Source of the DNA: Siphonodentalium dalli
Lineage: Eukaryota > Mollusca > Scaphopoda > Gadilida > Siphonodentaliidae
Reading direction: 5' to 3'
NCBI GenBank assembly: GCA_032622095.1
Contig: CP136061.1
Location: 42,663,797-42,727,796, forward strand
DNA length: 64,000 nt
In this document: positions 10,423 through 20,450 of the stretch, piece by piece
Position numbering within the stretch: position 1 is the stretch's first letter
Layout: each line of letters starts with the position of its first letter
Translations under genes and position numbers: made by a program
The notes under the pieces: generated by a model
Databases searched by the model: none
What the model was told of the DNA's origin: nothing
The model's input: the letters and a program-made list of their open reading frames with translations, nothing else

Positions 10423-10618
10423 TATCATAGGGCCCAATTTGGTGAAATTTCGGTCTGTCCTCATGTCTCGAACTGGAATGGTAACTTCCGAATGAATCTC
10501 GAAAGCTGCACGTGTGCCATTGTGCCAAACAGTCATTTTTGTGAATTTCCAGCTCAGTATTGGTTAGAATTTTGAGATCAAACATTTTGACAACTATACT
10601 TGCAACAGAAAATGGCCA

Positions 10619-10642
10619 TCCCATATGTGGTCTAGTGGTTAG
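10619..10642 (+). pseudogene. split tRNA-Glu, piece 1 (acceptor and D arm)
   Basis: The first 24 nt of a 74-nt-type plus copy, cut after GTGGTTAG by the 709-bp element at 10643. The remaining pieces are at 11352-11393 and 20717-20745. Confidence 0.9.
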
Positions 10643-10679
10643 TGGGAATGTGATTTGGGGGGCTAACCCCGGGATGGTC

Positions 10680-10701
10680 GAATAGACCGAGAGGTCTATT
10701 C
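10680..10701. other. 9-bp perfect hairpin near 3' end of the 709-bp element
   Basis: GAATAGACC and GGTCTATTC pair across a 4-nt loop. It lies about 40 bp from the element's 3' terminus and could be an RNA structure recognised by a reverse transcriptase (inference). Confidence 0.5.
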
Positions 10702-10778
10702 CTTCACCCCTCCTTTTTTTAGCTTTATTATTTGAACCTAAAAAAAAATAAAAAAAGAGCATTTATGTAACATCAAAA

Positions 10779-11351
10779 TTATCTCTTTTTGTGTTTCTTT
10801 TTTTTGGGTGGCATTACTTCTGAGGATGGAGTAGTTGTTGATGGTTTGCTGTAAGCGTCGGCACTCTGATGCGCTCTGATAATATCTTCTTTAGCTTCGG
10901 CGACTTGTTGTTGTAACTCTGCCATTTGCCGCAGCAGTGCTCTCTCTTTGGCTTTTTCCTCCTCAGAAGTCATGGTGGAGATGGCGCTGTTGTTGTTGTT
11001 GGTACTGCTGGTCTCATTGGTCTCGGTGGAGGTAGAAGACTCCGGGCAGTTGAACTCCGGAGTCTGCGGGTTGAATGATGATTCAACTTCCATCCCGGCA
11101 TCAGCAGCAGCTGGCTGGATCTCGTCAGTCAGCACTCCAGCGGGGGAGGGGTGGTCTGGGCGTCTCTCAGACCTCTCCCGAGCTGGGCTACCGGTAGCAT
11201 CTTCGGTGGTGCGCAGGCGGCCAACAGTCTTCGCGGCCGAGTGGGAGGGGGCAGCCGGCCGATCAACGGCTACCCTCTTCTGTCTCCACTCAGCCCTCCG
11301 AGCTGCGTCCCTGCGTCGACGTGAAGGGGTCTTTTTCCGCCTCGTTCCTGC
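10779..11351 (-). CDS. C-terminal part of an unknown element protein
   Basis: The frame is open for 190 codons from the element edge to TGA/TAA-type stop at 10779. It begins with an Arg-rich stretch, passes through a Pro/Ser/Thr/Asn-rich middle, then a short Glu/Gln-rich coiled-coil-like segment (residues about 138-165), and ends in the basic tail PPKKKKHKKR. No known catalytic motif is visible. Because the frame enters from the boundary it is probably the tail of a longer, truncated ORF. It could be a gag/ORF1-like protein. Confidence 0.5.
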   Translation of the reverse strand, partial: AGTRRKKTPSRRRRDAARRAEWRQKRVAVDRPAAPSHSAAKTVGRLRTTEDATGSPARERSERRPDHPSPAGVLTDEIQPAAADAGMEVESSFNPQTPEFNCPESSTSTETNETSSTNNNNSAISTMTSEEEKAKERALLRQMAELQQQVAEAKEDIIRAHQSADAYSKPSTTTPSSEVMPPKKKKHKKR

Positions 11352-11393
11352 TCTAGTGGTTAGGATTCCTGGCTTTCACACAGGCGGGCCCGG
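11352..11393 (+). pseudogene. split tRNA-Glu, piece 2 (D arm to T stem)
   Basis: Holds the duplicated D-arm sequence, the anticodon arm with TTC, and the variable loop. It is cut by the hAT element. It carries a CACC-to-CACA change and one extra G before CCCGG. Confidence 0.9.
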
Positions 11394-11407
11394 CAGGGTT
11401 CGCGCTG

Positions 11408-11841
11408 CCTATTGCCAAATTAGCAAATTGCTACAAAAAAAAAATTAAATGGCTCCAAAATAATCCCGATTGGCAACAAAAAGTGGCACCTAGCTTTTTG
11501 ACATTTGGCAATTTGTACCCATCGGGCATATAATACAAAAAATATTAAGCTTACAGTCAATCGGTCGGAAACAAAACACACATTGATATCCGGTCGCGGC
11601 ATAGCTAATTGGGTCCTAATTAAAAGCTTATAATACATTCGCGGCTTATGTCAGATCAACTTATTTTATCGCTGTGGTGAAAGGGTTTCGAATTACTACT
11701 CGATAATAAAACTAAGCACGGCTATTGACTCAAATTTGACAAACATTAGCCAAACAAAGGGCTTCCTTGAGTCTACATCGTTAGGAAGCTGTGTATTGAT
11801 AGTAGGTGTTAGATAAATTACCATAAATATGTCATTCGTAA
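11408..11841. other. hAT left non-coding region
   Basis: Subterminal sequence of the hAT, with a run of A near 11434-11443 and the TGGCTCCAAAA motif nearby. No gene seen. The left end of the nested LINE lies somewhere before 11842. Confidence 0.5.
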
Positions 11842-12234
11842 CTGAGTTGCAAAAGCAACGACATAATCTGCAAAAATTGCGCGGGAAATCACAAACACCA
11901 AGACTGCACCAGTAACATAAAAAGATGCGCGAACTGCGACAGTGATCACCACTCAGCATACAAGGGATGCACAGTTTTTAAAACTGAAGTTACAACAAAA
12001 GAAACACAAAAGCTCACATACGCAGCCGCCACAAGCAAACCCGCCGACATCACTGAAACCCTAAAGCTTGCAGCTGTAATAACATCGACCATTGTCAGCG
12101 CCCTGTCTGACAAACAAAGAGATCCACGAAATATCAAAGACAGCGTGTGTCAATACGTCGAACATGCTGTCAACACCATATACAGAACTCAACTCACAAA
12201 AGAAACCATCCAACAGTTCACATACAGACGTTAA
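11842..12234 (+). pseudogene. LINE ORF1 fragment with two zinc knuckles
   Basis: This frame follows a stop at 11839-11841 and ends with TAA at 12232-12234. It reads CKNCAGNHKHQDC then CANCDSDHHSAYKGC, followed by VFKTE, the usual end of the knuckle region in Jockey/I-group ORF1 proteins. The N-terminal part of ORF1 is absent. No ATG is required because it is a remnant. Confidence 0.65.
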
Positions 12235-13985
12235 AACAACACAGCCAAAGCTGACACGCCCAAACACACAAGCCGATTGTAACACCTACAATGGCTGACA
12301 CGACCAAACACACTACAACAACACGCCACACACACAACTTGCTCACACAAAAACACTCTTTTCACCTACTCCACGTTAACATAAACGGACTATCTGCTAA
12401 ACGCCAAATTCTTCAAGAGTACATCACCGACCAACAACCAGACGTTATCGCCATCAACGAAACGAAACTCAACGACAACAGCAGGGTTAGCTTCACCAAC
12501 TACAAGATCGCCCGCCGTGACCGTACCGCACACGGTGGCGGGGTCGCTCTCCTCACCCATTAAGACCTGAAACACGCCATGCTCAACACCGACGACCTAG
12601 ACGAAGAAACCCTGGCAGTAGAAGTCACCATTCGCAGTGCCAAGACTGCCATCATCGCCACATATAACCCGCCAAACACAGACCTCAGCAATGCCTCCTT
12701 CAAACACTTCACATCAACCCACCGCCACTGCATCTTCATCGGAGACTACAACGCGAAGCACACCTACTACGGCTGTAAAGATACCAACAGAAACGGTGAC
12801 CGAATGTTCAACATCATCGAAGATCTTGATCTACTCATACTAAACAACATAGACGAACCAACACATCACCACGCGGCGACCAACAAATGGGACATCCTAG
12901 ACCTAGCCATTGCCACTCCATCCATCGCATCTAAAGGAATCATGTGCTATATTGGAGACGACGTATCCAGCGACCACCTACCCGTACACATAAGATCCAG
13001 CAATGCCACAACCGATCGCCACCCGAAAACCCTCCGCCGCAACCTAAATAAAGCCGACTGGGACAGTTTCCGACAGCAACTCACCAACAGCATAGACAAT
13101 TCACCCATCACATCAACCAGCGACATTGACGCGACATGCCAAACCCACGAATCAGCCCTAGATACAGCATGCCCGAAACAACAAGTCAACACCACAGCAT
13201 GGCGAGTCTCCCCCGAAACTCTGAAAATGATCCGACTAAAACGCAAGCTAAGAAGACTACAGCAGAAAAACCCAAACGACATGTACTACCGAAATCTTTA
13301 CAACAACATGAACAGACAAGTCAAAACGGCAGTCAAAAAAGAAAAAACAAGCATCCTGGCAGCGGTCGACAACCGAACTCGGCGATAAAAGAATGAACAG
13401 AAACTTCTGGAGTACCTTCAAATCCCTTACCGGCACAGGAAAAAACAACAACAGCACAGAAAAAAACCGATGGCAGCCTGACCTCAGGAGACAAAGAAAA
13501 AGCAGAAGCCTTCGCCGACAACCTTCAAAAAATCCACAACACCCACCAAGGCCCAGCCTACGACGACGCCTTCAAAGCAACTGTAGAAAACCACATCAAA
13601 GACAACCCCGACCTCTTCAAACCACTTCCAAGTACCACCAACGACCACGATGATGTCTTCCCCGTAGCATCTCCAATCACACAAGACGAAATCGCATCTA
13701 ACCTAAAGAAGGGAAAAGGCAACTCAGCACCAGGCAACGACAGCATCACATACGCCATCCTACGACAAGCCCCTCCAGCCTTCTTCGCCAGACTACTCCT
13801 TCTATTCAACGCCTGCCTGACCATTGGATACTTCCCAACAGCATGGAAAACCGCCGTCGGTATTATGATACCCAAGCCAGAAAAAGACCGCGCCATTCCC
13901 AACAACTATCGACCCATCAGCCTCCTCCAATGTACCGGGAAACTATTCGAAAGAATTATCAGCAGCCGACTACGAGAGCACCTTG

Positions 13986-14147
13986 AATCCTCCAACTTCT
14001 GCAACCCGTGGCAGCGTGGCTACCGACAAGGCAAAGAAGGCATGGAACACATCGTTCGACTAGCTGAAGACGCCCGACTATCCCTTGGCAAAAACTGGTT
14101 AACAGCTGCAGTATTTCTTGACGTTGAGAAGGCCTTCGATTCCGTAT
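13986..14147 (+). repeat. 162-bp direct duplication, left copy
   Basis: Starts AATCCTCCAACTTCT and ends GATTCCGTAT. It is repeated at 18226-18387 with only two substitutions. It is host-LINE RT coding sequence flanking the CR1-like insertion. Confidence 0.9.
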
Positions 14148-14169
14148 TTGTAAGTAATTATATTATTAA

Positions 14170-17100
14170 ATGATAGACATTGTTAGCTATCGGGCGAGGA
14201 TCGGCTGTTATTTTATCAGATCGTCTCGGTTACCGAAAAAGTTCAGACTAGATAGATTATCTTCTCAGCTTACATTGCTATATCTTATTCTAAGATTCCG
14301 AGGCATTTCTCCTGAGGTGGCGATCGTTATACTTGTATCACTGTTATTCTTACACTTGCGAGAAACTGAATCAGTACTAGATAATCTCATGAAAATGAAT
14401 ATTGAGCGAACTTTCAAATGTGATGGCATTTCTTGTTATCATACAAAGATGCCCATATTCCTTCTAGTTGTTGTATTATTGATAGACCTTATTATATTGC
14501 TGATTATTTTAAGCGGAAATATCGAAACTAACCCTGGGCCTATACCAGGATATCCTGCAACCGATAACACATGTTCTATAATACAATTGAATACTCAGAG
14601 TATACGACATAAAATGGACACCCTCAATGCGGAATTGACCGATTATGATATTTGTCTTTTTACTGAAACCTGGCTAGACCAGTCTGTTCCTAATTCTGAA
14701 ATTATGCTTCATGGATATCATGAACCTATACGCAACGATAGGGGATTAGACACAACAGGAGGTGGTGTCTGTATATTTCTGAGAAATACTCTACCGTTTA
14801 AAATGAGGCCTGATCTTATAGATCCAAATATTGAATCTGTGTGGGTGGAAGTGTGTCTTAGTGGTAAGAAAATTTTAATTGGATGTTTTTACAGACCACC
14901 AAACTCGCCAGTCTCGTCATGGGACAGCATCGAAATAAATATTAAAAATGCTATTGATGATGTGCATAAGGTTATTATTGGAGGTGACTTCAATGAAAAC
15001 TACAATTCCGCGAGCTGCGCCTCAAAAATAAATGGTCTAAAAACTAGATGTGGATTAATCCAGTTAGTTAATGAATGCACTCATTTCACGGAGTCTTCAG
15101 AAACCACTCTGGATCTGTTTTTAACAAATTATGGTGATATTATTGATAAAACTGAAGTTATGTCCCCTTTCTTTCCAGAAATGATACGGTACCATTGTCC
15201 CATAAAAATTACACTAAACTTCCACATTGAACGTGCGTCAATAATTACTCGACGAATATGGAATTTCGATAGAGCTAACTTCGAGGCAATGAATCATACG
15301 TTTTCTGCTTGGGATTACCGGGATATTGTCCGCACCACTCCCGTGTCTGCTCTCGTAACTCACTATACTGATAAAATCCACCAAGTTTGCCAGGAACTTA
15401 TACCAAGTAAGGTTGTACATATTAGAAGGGACGTTCCAGAATGGCTTACTTGCGGTTTAAGACAACTAATGAGACAACGAAATAGATTGCATAAAAGTGC
15501 TAAAATCAAAAACACACCTAATACATGGAGTAAATTTCGGGCGAAACGAAACGAAGTCATTAGCGCAGTCCGGAAAGCCAAATTGGATTATGCTAACAAA
15601 CTTGATGCAATACTTATTAATGACTCAGACAACTCAACATGGTGGAAACAATTTCAGAAATTAATCTCAAATGGTAAGCGCAATTCACTACCCCCTCTCC
15701 AACTCAATGGCGAGCACATTATTTCTACTGTAGATAAAGTTAATGCTTTAAATTCATACTTTTGTGATATATCCAGCATAGATGATTCTGTACATGATCT
15801 TCCCATACAAACTCTACTAGTAACGGGCAACCCTACGCTGGGTGAGCTCAAAATAACGACAATTGACGTTTATGATGCTCTAAATGGTATGAAACCATCT
15901 AAGGCGTGCGGTCCAGATATGATAAATCCTAGGGTCCTAAAACAATGTGCCAAATCACTCTGTGAACCTATAACACTGTTATGCAATGCATTTAGTGAAA
16001 ACTGTTATTATCCTTCTGAGTGGAAGCTGTCGAATGTATGTCCAGTTTTTAAAAGTGGAGATCCAAGCATTCTATCGAATTACCGCCCAATGTCATTGTT
16101 AAGCTGTTTATCGAAAGTTTTCGAGAAATGCATATATAAACATTTGTGGACGTTTCTTGATAAAAACGGGTTACTTTCTATGTACCAGTCTGGTTTTAAA
16201 AGAGGTGATTCGACTGTGTACCAGTTGACTGAAGTTTATGATTCTATATGTAGATCACTAGATGAAGGCAAAGAGGTTCGTTGCGTATTTTGTGATATGA
16301 GCAAGGCCTTTGACAAGGTGTGGCATAAAGGGCTTTTTCTCAAACTAAAAAAAATTGGCATTACGGAAAATGTGTATAATCTTCTCGTTTCCTACTTGGA
16401 ATTTAGAAAGCAGAGGGTGTCAGCTGACAATGAACTATCTGAATGGCGTGCAACTACTGCTGGTGTCCCTCAGGGGTAAATTTTAGGACCCCTGTTATTC
16501 TTAATATATATAAATGACATAACTGAAAATCTCGTGTGCAACATTCGTCTTTTTGCTGATGACACCTCTATCTTTCTTACAGTTGAAAATCCTAATATAG
16601 CCGCTGGTGTAATCAACCGAGATATTGAAACGATAGTCAGTTGGTCTGTAAAATGGCTTGTTAAATTTAATCCTCTCAAGACTGAAACACTACTAGTTTC
16701 GCGCAAGAATGATCAACCGTTTCACCCCATTTTATTTATGGGAAATTCCATAATCACCGATGTGCAAGCGCATAAACATTTAGGTTTAACATTTGACGAT
16801 CGTGGCACTTGGAATACACACATTAATTCAATAACCGAGAAAGCCTGGAAAAAATTAAATATGATCAAACGTTTTAAATATAGGCTGAGCAGAAAGTCTC
16901 TCGAAAAAATTTATTTCACTTTCATTCGACCAATTTTAGAATATGCCTCCCCCGTTTGGGATAATTGTCCGGACTACTTACGAGATGATATTGAAGACAT
17001 CCAATATGAAATGGCGAGAATAGTTACCGGTGCATCCCGAAGTGTTAGTAATGCCAAGTTGATAGATGAGGCCGGGTGGGAATATCTTGACGATAGACGC

Positions 17101-17712
17101 AAGCAGCATAAATTGATCCAATTCTTCAAAATGAAAACCGGTAGGGCACCACCTTATATTAGTAATATGGTACCCCCAGAAAGTAACTCATTACATGACC
17201 ACAACACTAGAAATACAATGAAACGCCCCCCTGATAGTAATAATGATTACTATATGCAATCCTTTCTTCCGTCGTCTGTCCGTTCGTGGAATGTACTCCC
17301 AGACTCTGTTAAAGAAGCAACTTCAATAGGCGATTTCAAACGCAATCTTAAACCTGATATATTAAAGCCTAAATACTACTTTACCAGCTATTCTAGGACA
17401 GCTCAAATTTACCACACCAGGCTGAGATTAAGATGTAGCAATCTTAACAGCGATCTAAAAGATAACCACATCAAAGACTTGCCTTATTGCATGTGTGGTT
17501 GCATTGAAACTGCTAGACATTTTTTTCTGGAATGCGCGCAATATACCTCTCACAGAGAAGAACTCCTTAATACCCTATCTGATTTAACAATAACTAGTGA
17601 ATTATTACTATGGGGATCTGATGAATTATCCTATGAAACTAATAAGAAAATCTTCATGGCAGCTCAGAAATTTATAATAACCAGTAATCGCTTTCAACGA
17701 TTCTTCTCTTAA
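14170..17712 (+). pseudogene. CR1-like polyprotein: 2A-endonuclease-RT (one nonsense codon)
   Basis: 1,180 codons in a single frame, broken only by TAA at 16477-16479 between RT motif A (VFCDMSKAFDKVW) and motif B (GVPQG/ILGPLLFLIYI), where Ser is usual. Residues 94-114 are strongly hydrophobic and lead into SGNIETNPGP (115-124). The endonuclease shows IIQLNTQSIRH, FTETWL and GGDFN. The usual SDHCPI reads RYHCPI, so the catalytic Asp is replaced by Tyr. Motif C is FADDTSIF. The tail holds CMCGCIETARHFFLEC. The start at 14170 is the first ATG, 22 nt from the element edge. Confidence 0.8.
14512..14541 (+). other. 2A-like ribosome-skipping motif
   Basis: Encodes SGNIETNPGP, which fits the 2A consensus (D/N)(V/I)ExNPGP. 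In families where this has been tested, the peptide bond before the last Pro is skipped. Here that would release a 123-residue N-terminal peptide from the endonuclease-RT protein. Confidence 0.7.
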
Positions 17713-18225
17713 GCTGTTCCAAAATTGCAATATTGAACTCGCATGGTACATCATAAACCGAGATGCTATTGATCTCTCCAACGTGGGTCGTCGGGTCGAT
17801 GGACCACTGCAGATGTTCACATGGTTATTTTTCAATCACAAATTATGTATAAATACTTTTTATTTCCTTGAAATGTGTTATTATATATCTTTTTGGTTTA
17901 TTTGAAATTAATTATATGCATGTTCAGATATATAATTACACCTCACACTCTGTACTCTCTGACCTTCTCTCTAAAATTCTGACATTATCTTCTGTCCCTT
18001 TGTCTCGCCTCCACCTCATATTTCTTCTTTCTATGGATCTTTTTTATGCCTCTATTATTTACCCCTACTTGACTTGCAGTCAAGTAGGGCTGTGCCATTG
18101 TCAAGGGAGAGGGCTTCAAATAAGCCTATGGCTTGTTGCCTAATCCCATTTTTCTTCTAAATTTGTATCTATTGTAATTATTTATCTGAATGTCCATAGA
18201 GGGAAAAATAAATACTGTTTAAACT
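17713..18225 (+). other. CR1-like LINE 3' UTR
   Basis: No ORF of note. Contains a short inverted repeat ACTTGCAGTCAAGT near 18069 and a GGGCTTCAAATAAGCC hairpin near 18112. It ends with an A-rich 3' end next to the duplicated target. Confidence 0.6.
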
Positions 18226-18387
18226 AATCCTCCAACTTCTTCAACCCGTGGTAGCGTGGCTACCGACAAGGCAAAGAAGGCATGGAACACATCGTTCGAC
18301 TAGCTGAAGACGCCCGACTATCCCTTGGCAAAAACTGGTTAACAGCTGCAGTATTTCTTGACGTTGAGAAGGCCTTCGATTCCGTAT
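18226..18387 (+). repeat. 162-bp direct duplication, right copy
   Basis: Matches 13986-14147 except G to T and C to T near its start. Continues directly into the rest of the host LINE RT (WHDGLRYK). Confidence 0.9.
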
Positions 18388-19307
18388 GGCACGACGGCCT
18401 AAGATACAAGTTCAGCCAGCTCAACATCGCCCGAAAATACACACGACTAGTATCCTCTTTCCTACAAGATCGTCAACTCAGAGTCCGCATCAACAACGAC
18501 ACATCCAGCCCAGTATCCCTACGCGCCGGAACCCCACAAGGATCAGTACTCAGCCCACTCATCTTCCTGATATACGCCAATGACATACCCACCAACCCAA
18601 GAAACAACGTAGAAATCTCACAATTCGCCGACGACCTAGGACTCTGGACAACACACAAAAACCCCAGGATCCTACAAAAACGATTACAAAAGACCCTCGA
18701 CGACTTATCAACATGGTGCTCTAGATGGAGAATAAAACTCAACGCCAAGAAAACCCAACTCATCATATTCCACCAGAGAAAAACAACACAGACTATCAAC
18801 ATCAAGATAGACAACGATACCGTTCAACCATCCAACCAAGCCATCCTACTAGGAATCACCCTTGACCAACGAATGACCTTCGCCGCGCACATCAAAAAAG
18901 TCGCTGACAAAGCCAGAAAAAGAACAAACCTGCTAAGTTGTCTCAGAGGTACCGACTGGGGAACCAACAGCCAGACCATCATCAACCTCTTCAAACTATA
19001 CGTCCGCCCAGTAATGGAGTATGGCGCACCCATCATAACAACAGCCTCCAACAGCTCAATCGAAACCCTGCAGAAAGTCCAAAACAAAGCTCTCCGCATC
19101 GCTCTACATCAGCCAATCTTCACACCAATCCAAGCCCTCCACGACGCAGCAGACATACCTACGATGAAACAACGACTAACCGACCTCAGAAACCAGACCC
19201 TCGCCAGAATCGACAACAGCCCACTCATCCAAGAACTCCATCTACGAAACCAGCTGCTCTCCACCAAAAAGACCAAGTCCATCCTAGAAATCGACAACAC
19301 CGACTGA

Positions 19308-19548
19308 CCCATCTAGATCCCATACAACCGTCAACCAAGCCAACCAACAGCCAAATCCAACAGCCTCGACTCCTCCACCACGCTTCCACTGCTTTGCCTC
19401 CAAATACAACAGCCTCAACAACCGATTGTCATCGAAGAATTAAAGAAATGGTGAAGGGAACTGCACAATGCATTCCGACCATCCTAACCGGCCTGCGGCC
19501 CGGAAACTACACAACAAGAGTTTTCACAAACTGTGACATACAACAAAT
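19308..19548 (+). other. 3' region of the Jockey/I-group LINE
   Basis: Non-coding, keeps the A/C-rich composition of that LINE to about 19430. No poly(A) tail was recognised, and the boundary with hAT sequence could not be placed exactly. Confidence 0.4.
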
Positions 19549-20450
19549 ATGAATCGTAAGCGCAAGTTAGATTTTAGCAACAATGCATCAGACACGCAAC
19601 ATCCTCCTAAAATGAAGAAAGTTACTGATTTCTTCGGACATTCAGATAATACCGATAGTCCAAACACAGTTGTTGATTTAATATCGACGTGTGCTACACC
19701 ACCTAAACCGAGCAACATATTAGTGTCAAATGTCACGAGAACGCCACAAAAAGTTGCAAGTTCACCAAAACGAAAATTCCGAAATGAGTGGAAAATATCT
19801 CGCGAATGGCTATCATTCGATGGAGACAAAAATGTTATGTTCTGTTCTACATGCAGCGCTGCGAATGTTAACAACATGTTCGTAACTGGTTGTAGTATCC
19901 TGAAGAAAGATCTTATTCTGAAACACGAGCTAACCAAAGGTATGCATACTATGTTTATAATTGTATTTAAATATCACGCTATGTACAACGGGGAGTAACT
20001 CTATCATTCATTTCTGTCATTTTCACACCAATTGTATTCGATACGTCACAAGTACGGCATTGCCGGAAATTGCCGAGGATATCCGATTGTTTAAAATGGG
20101 ATGTAACTCTACCATTTATGTTCATCATAACGATTGTTAATCGGAACTTCTCGGGTTTACTCGGATCGTCCGAAAATCTTCGATATTAATTTTGACAAAG
20201 TGACACATATAGTGTAGTGGCAGGTTTCGCGGAAACACTTTATTGTGTTCCGGTCTCCACAGTTGATTGTGAGAGGGCGTTCTCGTATCAGAACATGATT
20301 AAGACGAGATTGAGAAATAGACTGGCAGTGCCTCACTTAAATGTTCTTATGAAAATTGCCATTGAAGGACCTTTAATGTCAGAATTTGACTTTGGCAAGG
20401 CATTTCATAAATGGTCAGAAATGAAATCACGAAGAATTTTCAACAATTGA
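19549..20450 (+). pseudogene. hAT transposase remnant: zinc finger joined to dimerisation domain
   Basis: Segment 1 (ATG 19549) has a basic N-terminus and then FRNEWKISREWLSFDG, MFCSTCSAAN and ILKKDLILKHELTKG, like the TTF/BED-type finger of ZNF862-like hAT proteins. Segment 2 (from about 20218, ending TGA at 20448-20450) has VPVSTVDCERAFSYQNMIK and RLAVPHLNVLMKIAIEGP, the hAT C-terminal dimerisation motif. The catalytic core (some hundreds of residues in full transposases) is absent. A donor-like AAAG/GTATGC at 19939/19940 and acceptors at 20217 or 20223 would join both segments in frame to about 206 residues. Alternatively it is simply an internally deleted copy. Confidence 0.7.

Larger units (their letters stand above)
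7221..10642. repeat. tRNA-Glu tandem array, block A
   Basis: The block holds about five units of 710 bp. Consensus order: plus tRNA-Glu, T4 and T5 runs, convergent spacer of 290-295 bp, minus tRNA-Glu, divergent spacer of 270-275 bp. Block A units lack a GCT triplet that most block B units carry (GTGCTCTG instead of GTGCTGCTCTG), which gives 710 instead of 713 bp. Two deletion joins occur. At 7270/7271 a fragment of one unit is fused to the middle of the next. At 10422/10423 about 90 bp after the minus tRNA is lost. The array entry for block B defines the copy types used below. Confidence 0.95.
10643..11351 (-). mobile_element. unclassified 709-bp element with 12-bp target duplication
   Basis: TCTAGTGGTTAG occurs at 10631-10642 and again at 11352-11363, so this segment is an insertion in the D arm of a tRNA-Glu gene. 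Read on the minus strand, an open frame starts at its first base, followed by a 3' region with a perfect 9-bp hairpin (10680-10701) and ending CAAATCACATTCCCA. An ORF open from the first base plus a structured 3' end suggests a 5'-truncated retroelement. No terminal inverted repeats were seen. Family unknown. Confidence 0.75.
14148..18225 (+). mobile_element. CR1-like non-LTR retrotransposon with 2A motif
   Basis: A 4,078-bp LINE inserted in the RT domain of the surrounding LINE. One long ORF (14170-17712) carries an N-terminal hydrophobic segment, a 2A-like motif, endonuclease, RT and a C-terminal Cys/His region. The 3' UTR runs to 18225 and ends AAATAAATACTGTTTAAACT. Clade assignment rests on domain order and the motif style YRPMSLLSCLSKVFEKCI. 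Confidence 0.75.
12291..19307 (+). pseudogene. LINE ORF2 remnant: endonuclease and reverse transcriptase
   Basis: The start at 12291 gives LLHVNINGLSAKRQ, INETKL, IGDYNAKH and SSDHLPV, an intact-looking endonuclease set. Breaks: TAA at 12561-12563; an indel near 13384-13393 with TAA at 13386; a second indel in an A-run near 13459-13467; then the CR1-like insertion at 14147/14148. The RT continues through NNYRPISLLQCTGK and AAVFLDVEKAFDSVW (motif A). After the insertion come AGTPQGSVLSPLIFLIYANDI, FADDLGLW (motif C) and the thumb, ending with TGA at 19305-19307. No RNase H domain is seen. Confidence 0.75.
11842..19548 (+). mobile_element. Jockey/I-group LINE, decayed and itself interrupted
   Basis: ORF1 zinc knuckles of the CxxC-HxxxxxxC style, an AP endonuclease, and a reverse transcriptase without a visible RNase H point to the Jockey/I group. 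The coding strand is very rich in A and C compared with its surroundings. The left boundary is uncertain (5' truncated), and the right boundary is placed just before the hAT ATG at 19549. The 4,078-bp CR1-like LINE sits in its RT domain. Confidence 0.7.

Noticed and set aside
10948-11448. 166-codon plus-strand frame over the 709-bp element
   Set aside because: Low-complexity antisense of the minus-strand ORF, and it crosses the element/tRNA boundary.
12061-13684. Several minus-strand frames of 60-115 codons opposite the Jockey/I-type LINE
   Set aside because: Shadows of the A/C-rich coding strand; hydrophobic Val/Phe/Leu-rich translations with no domain.
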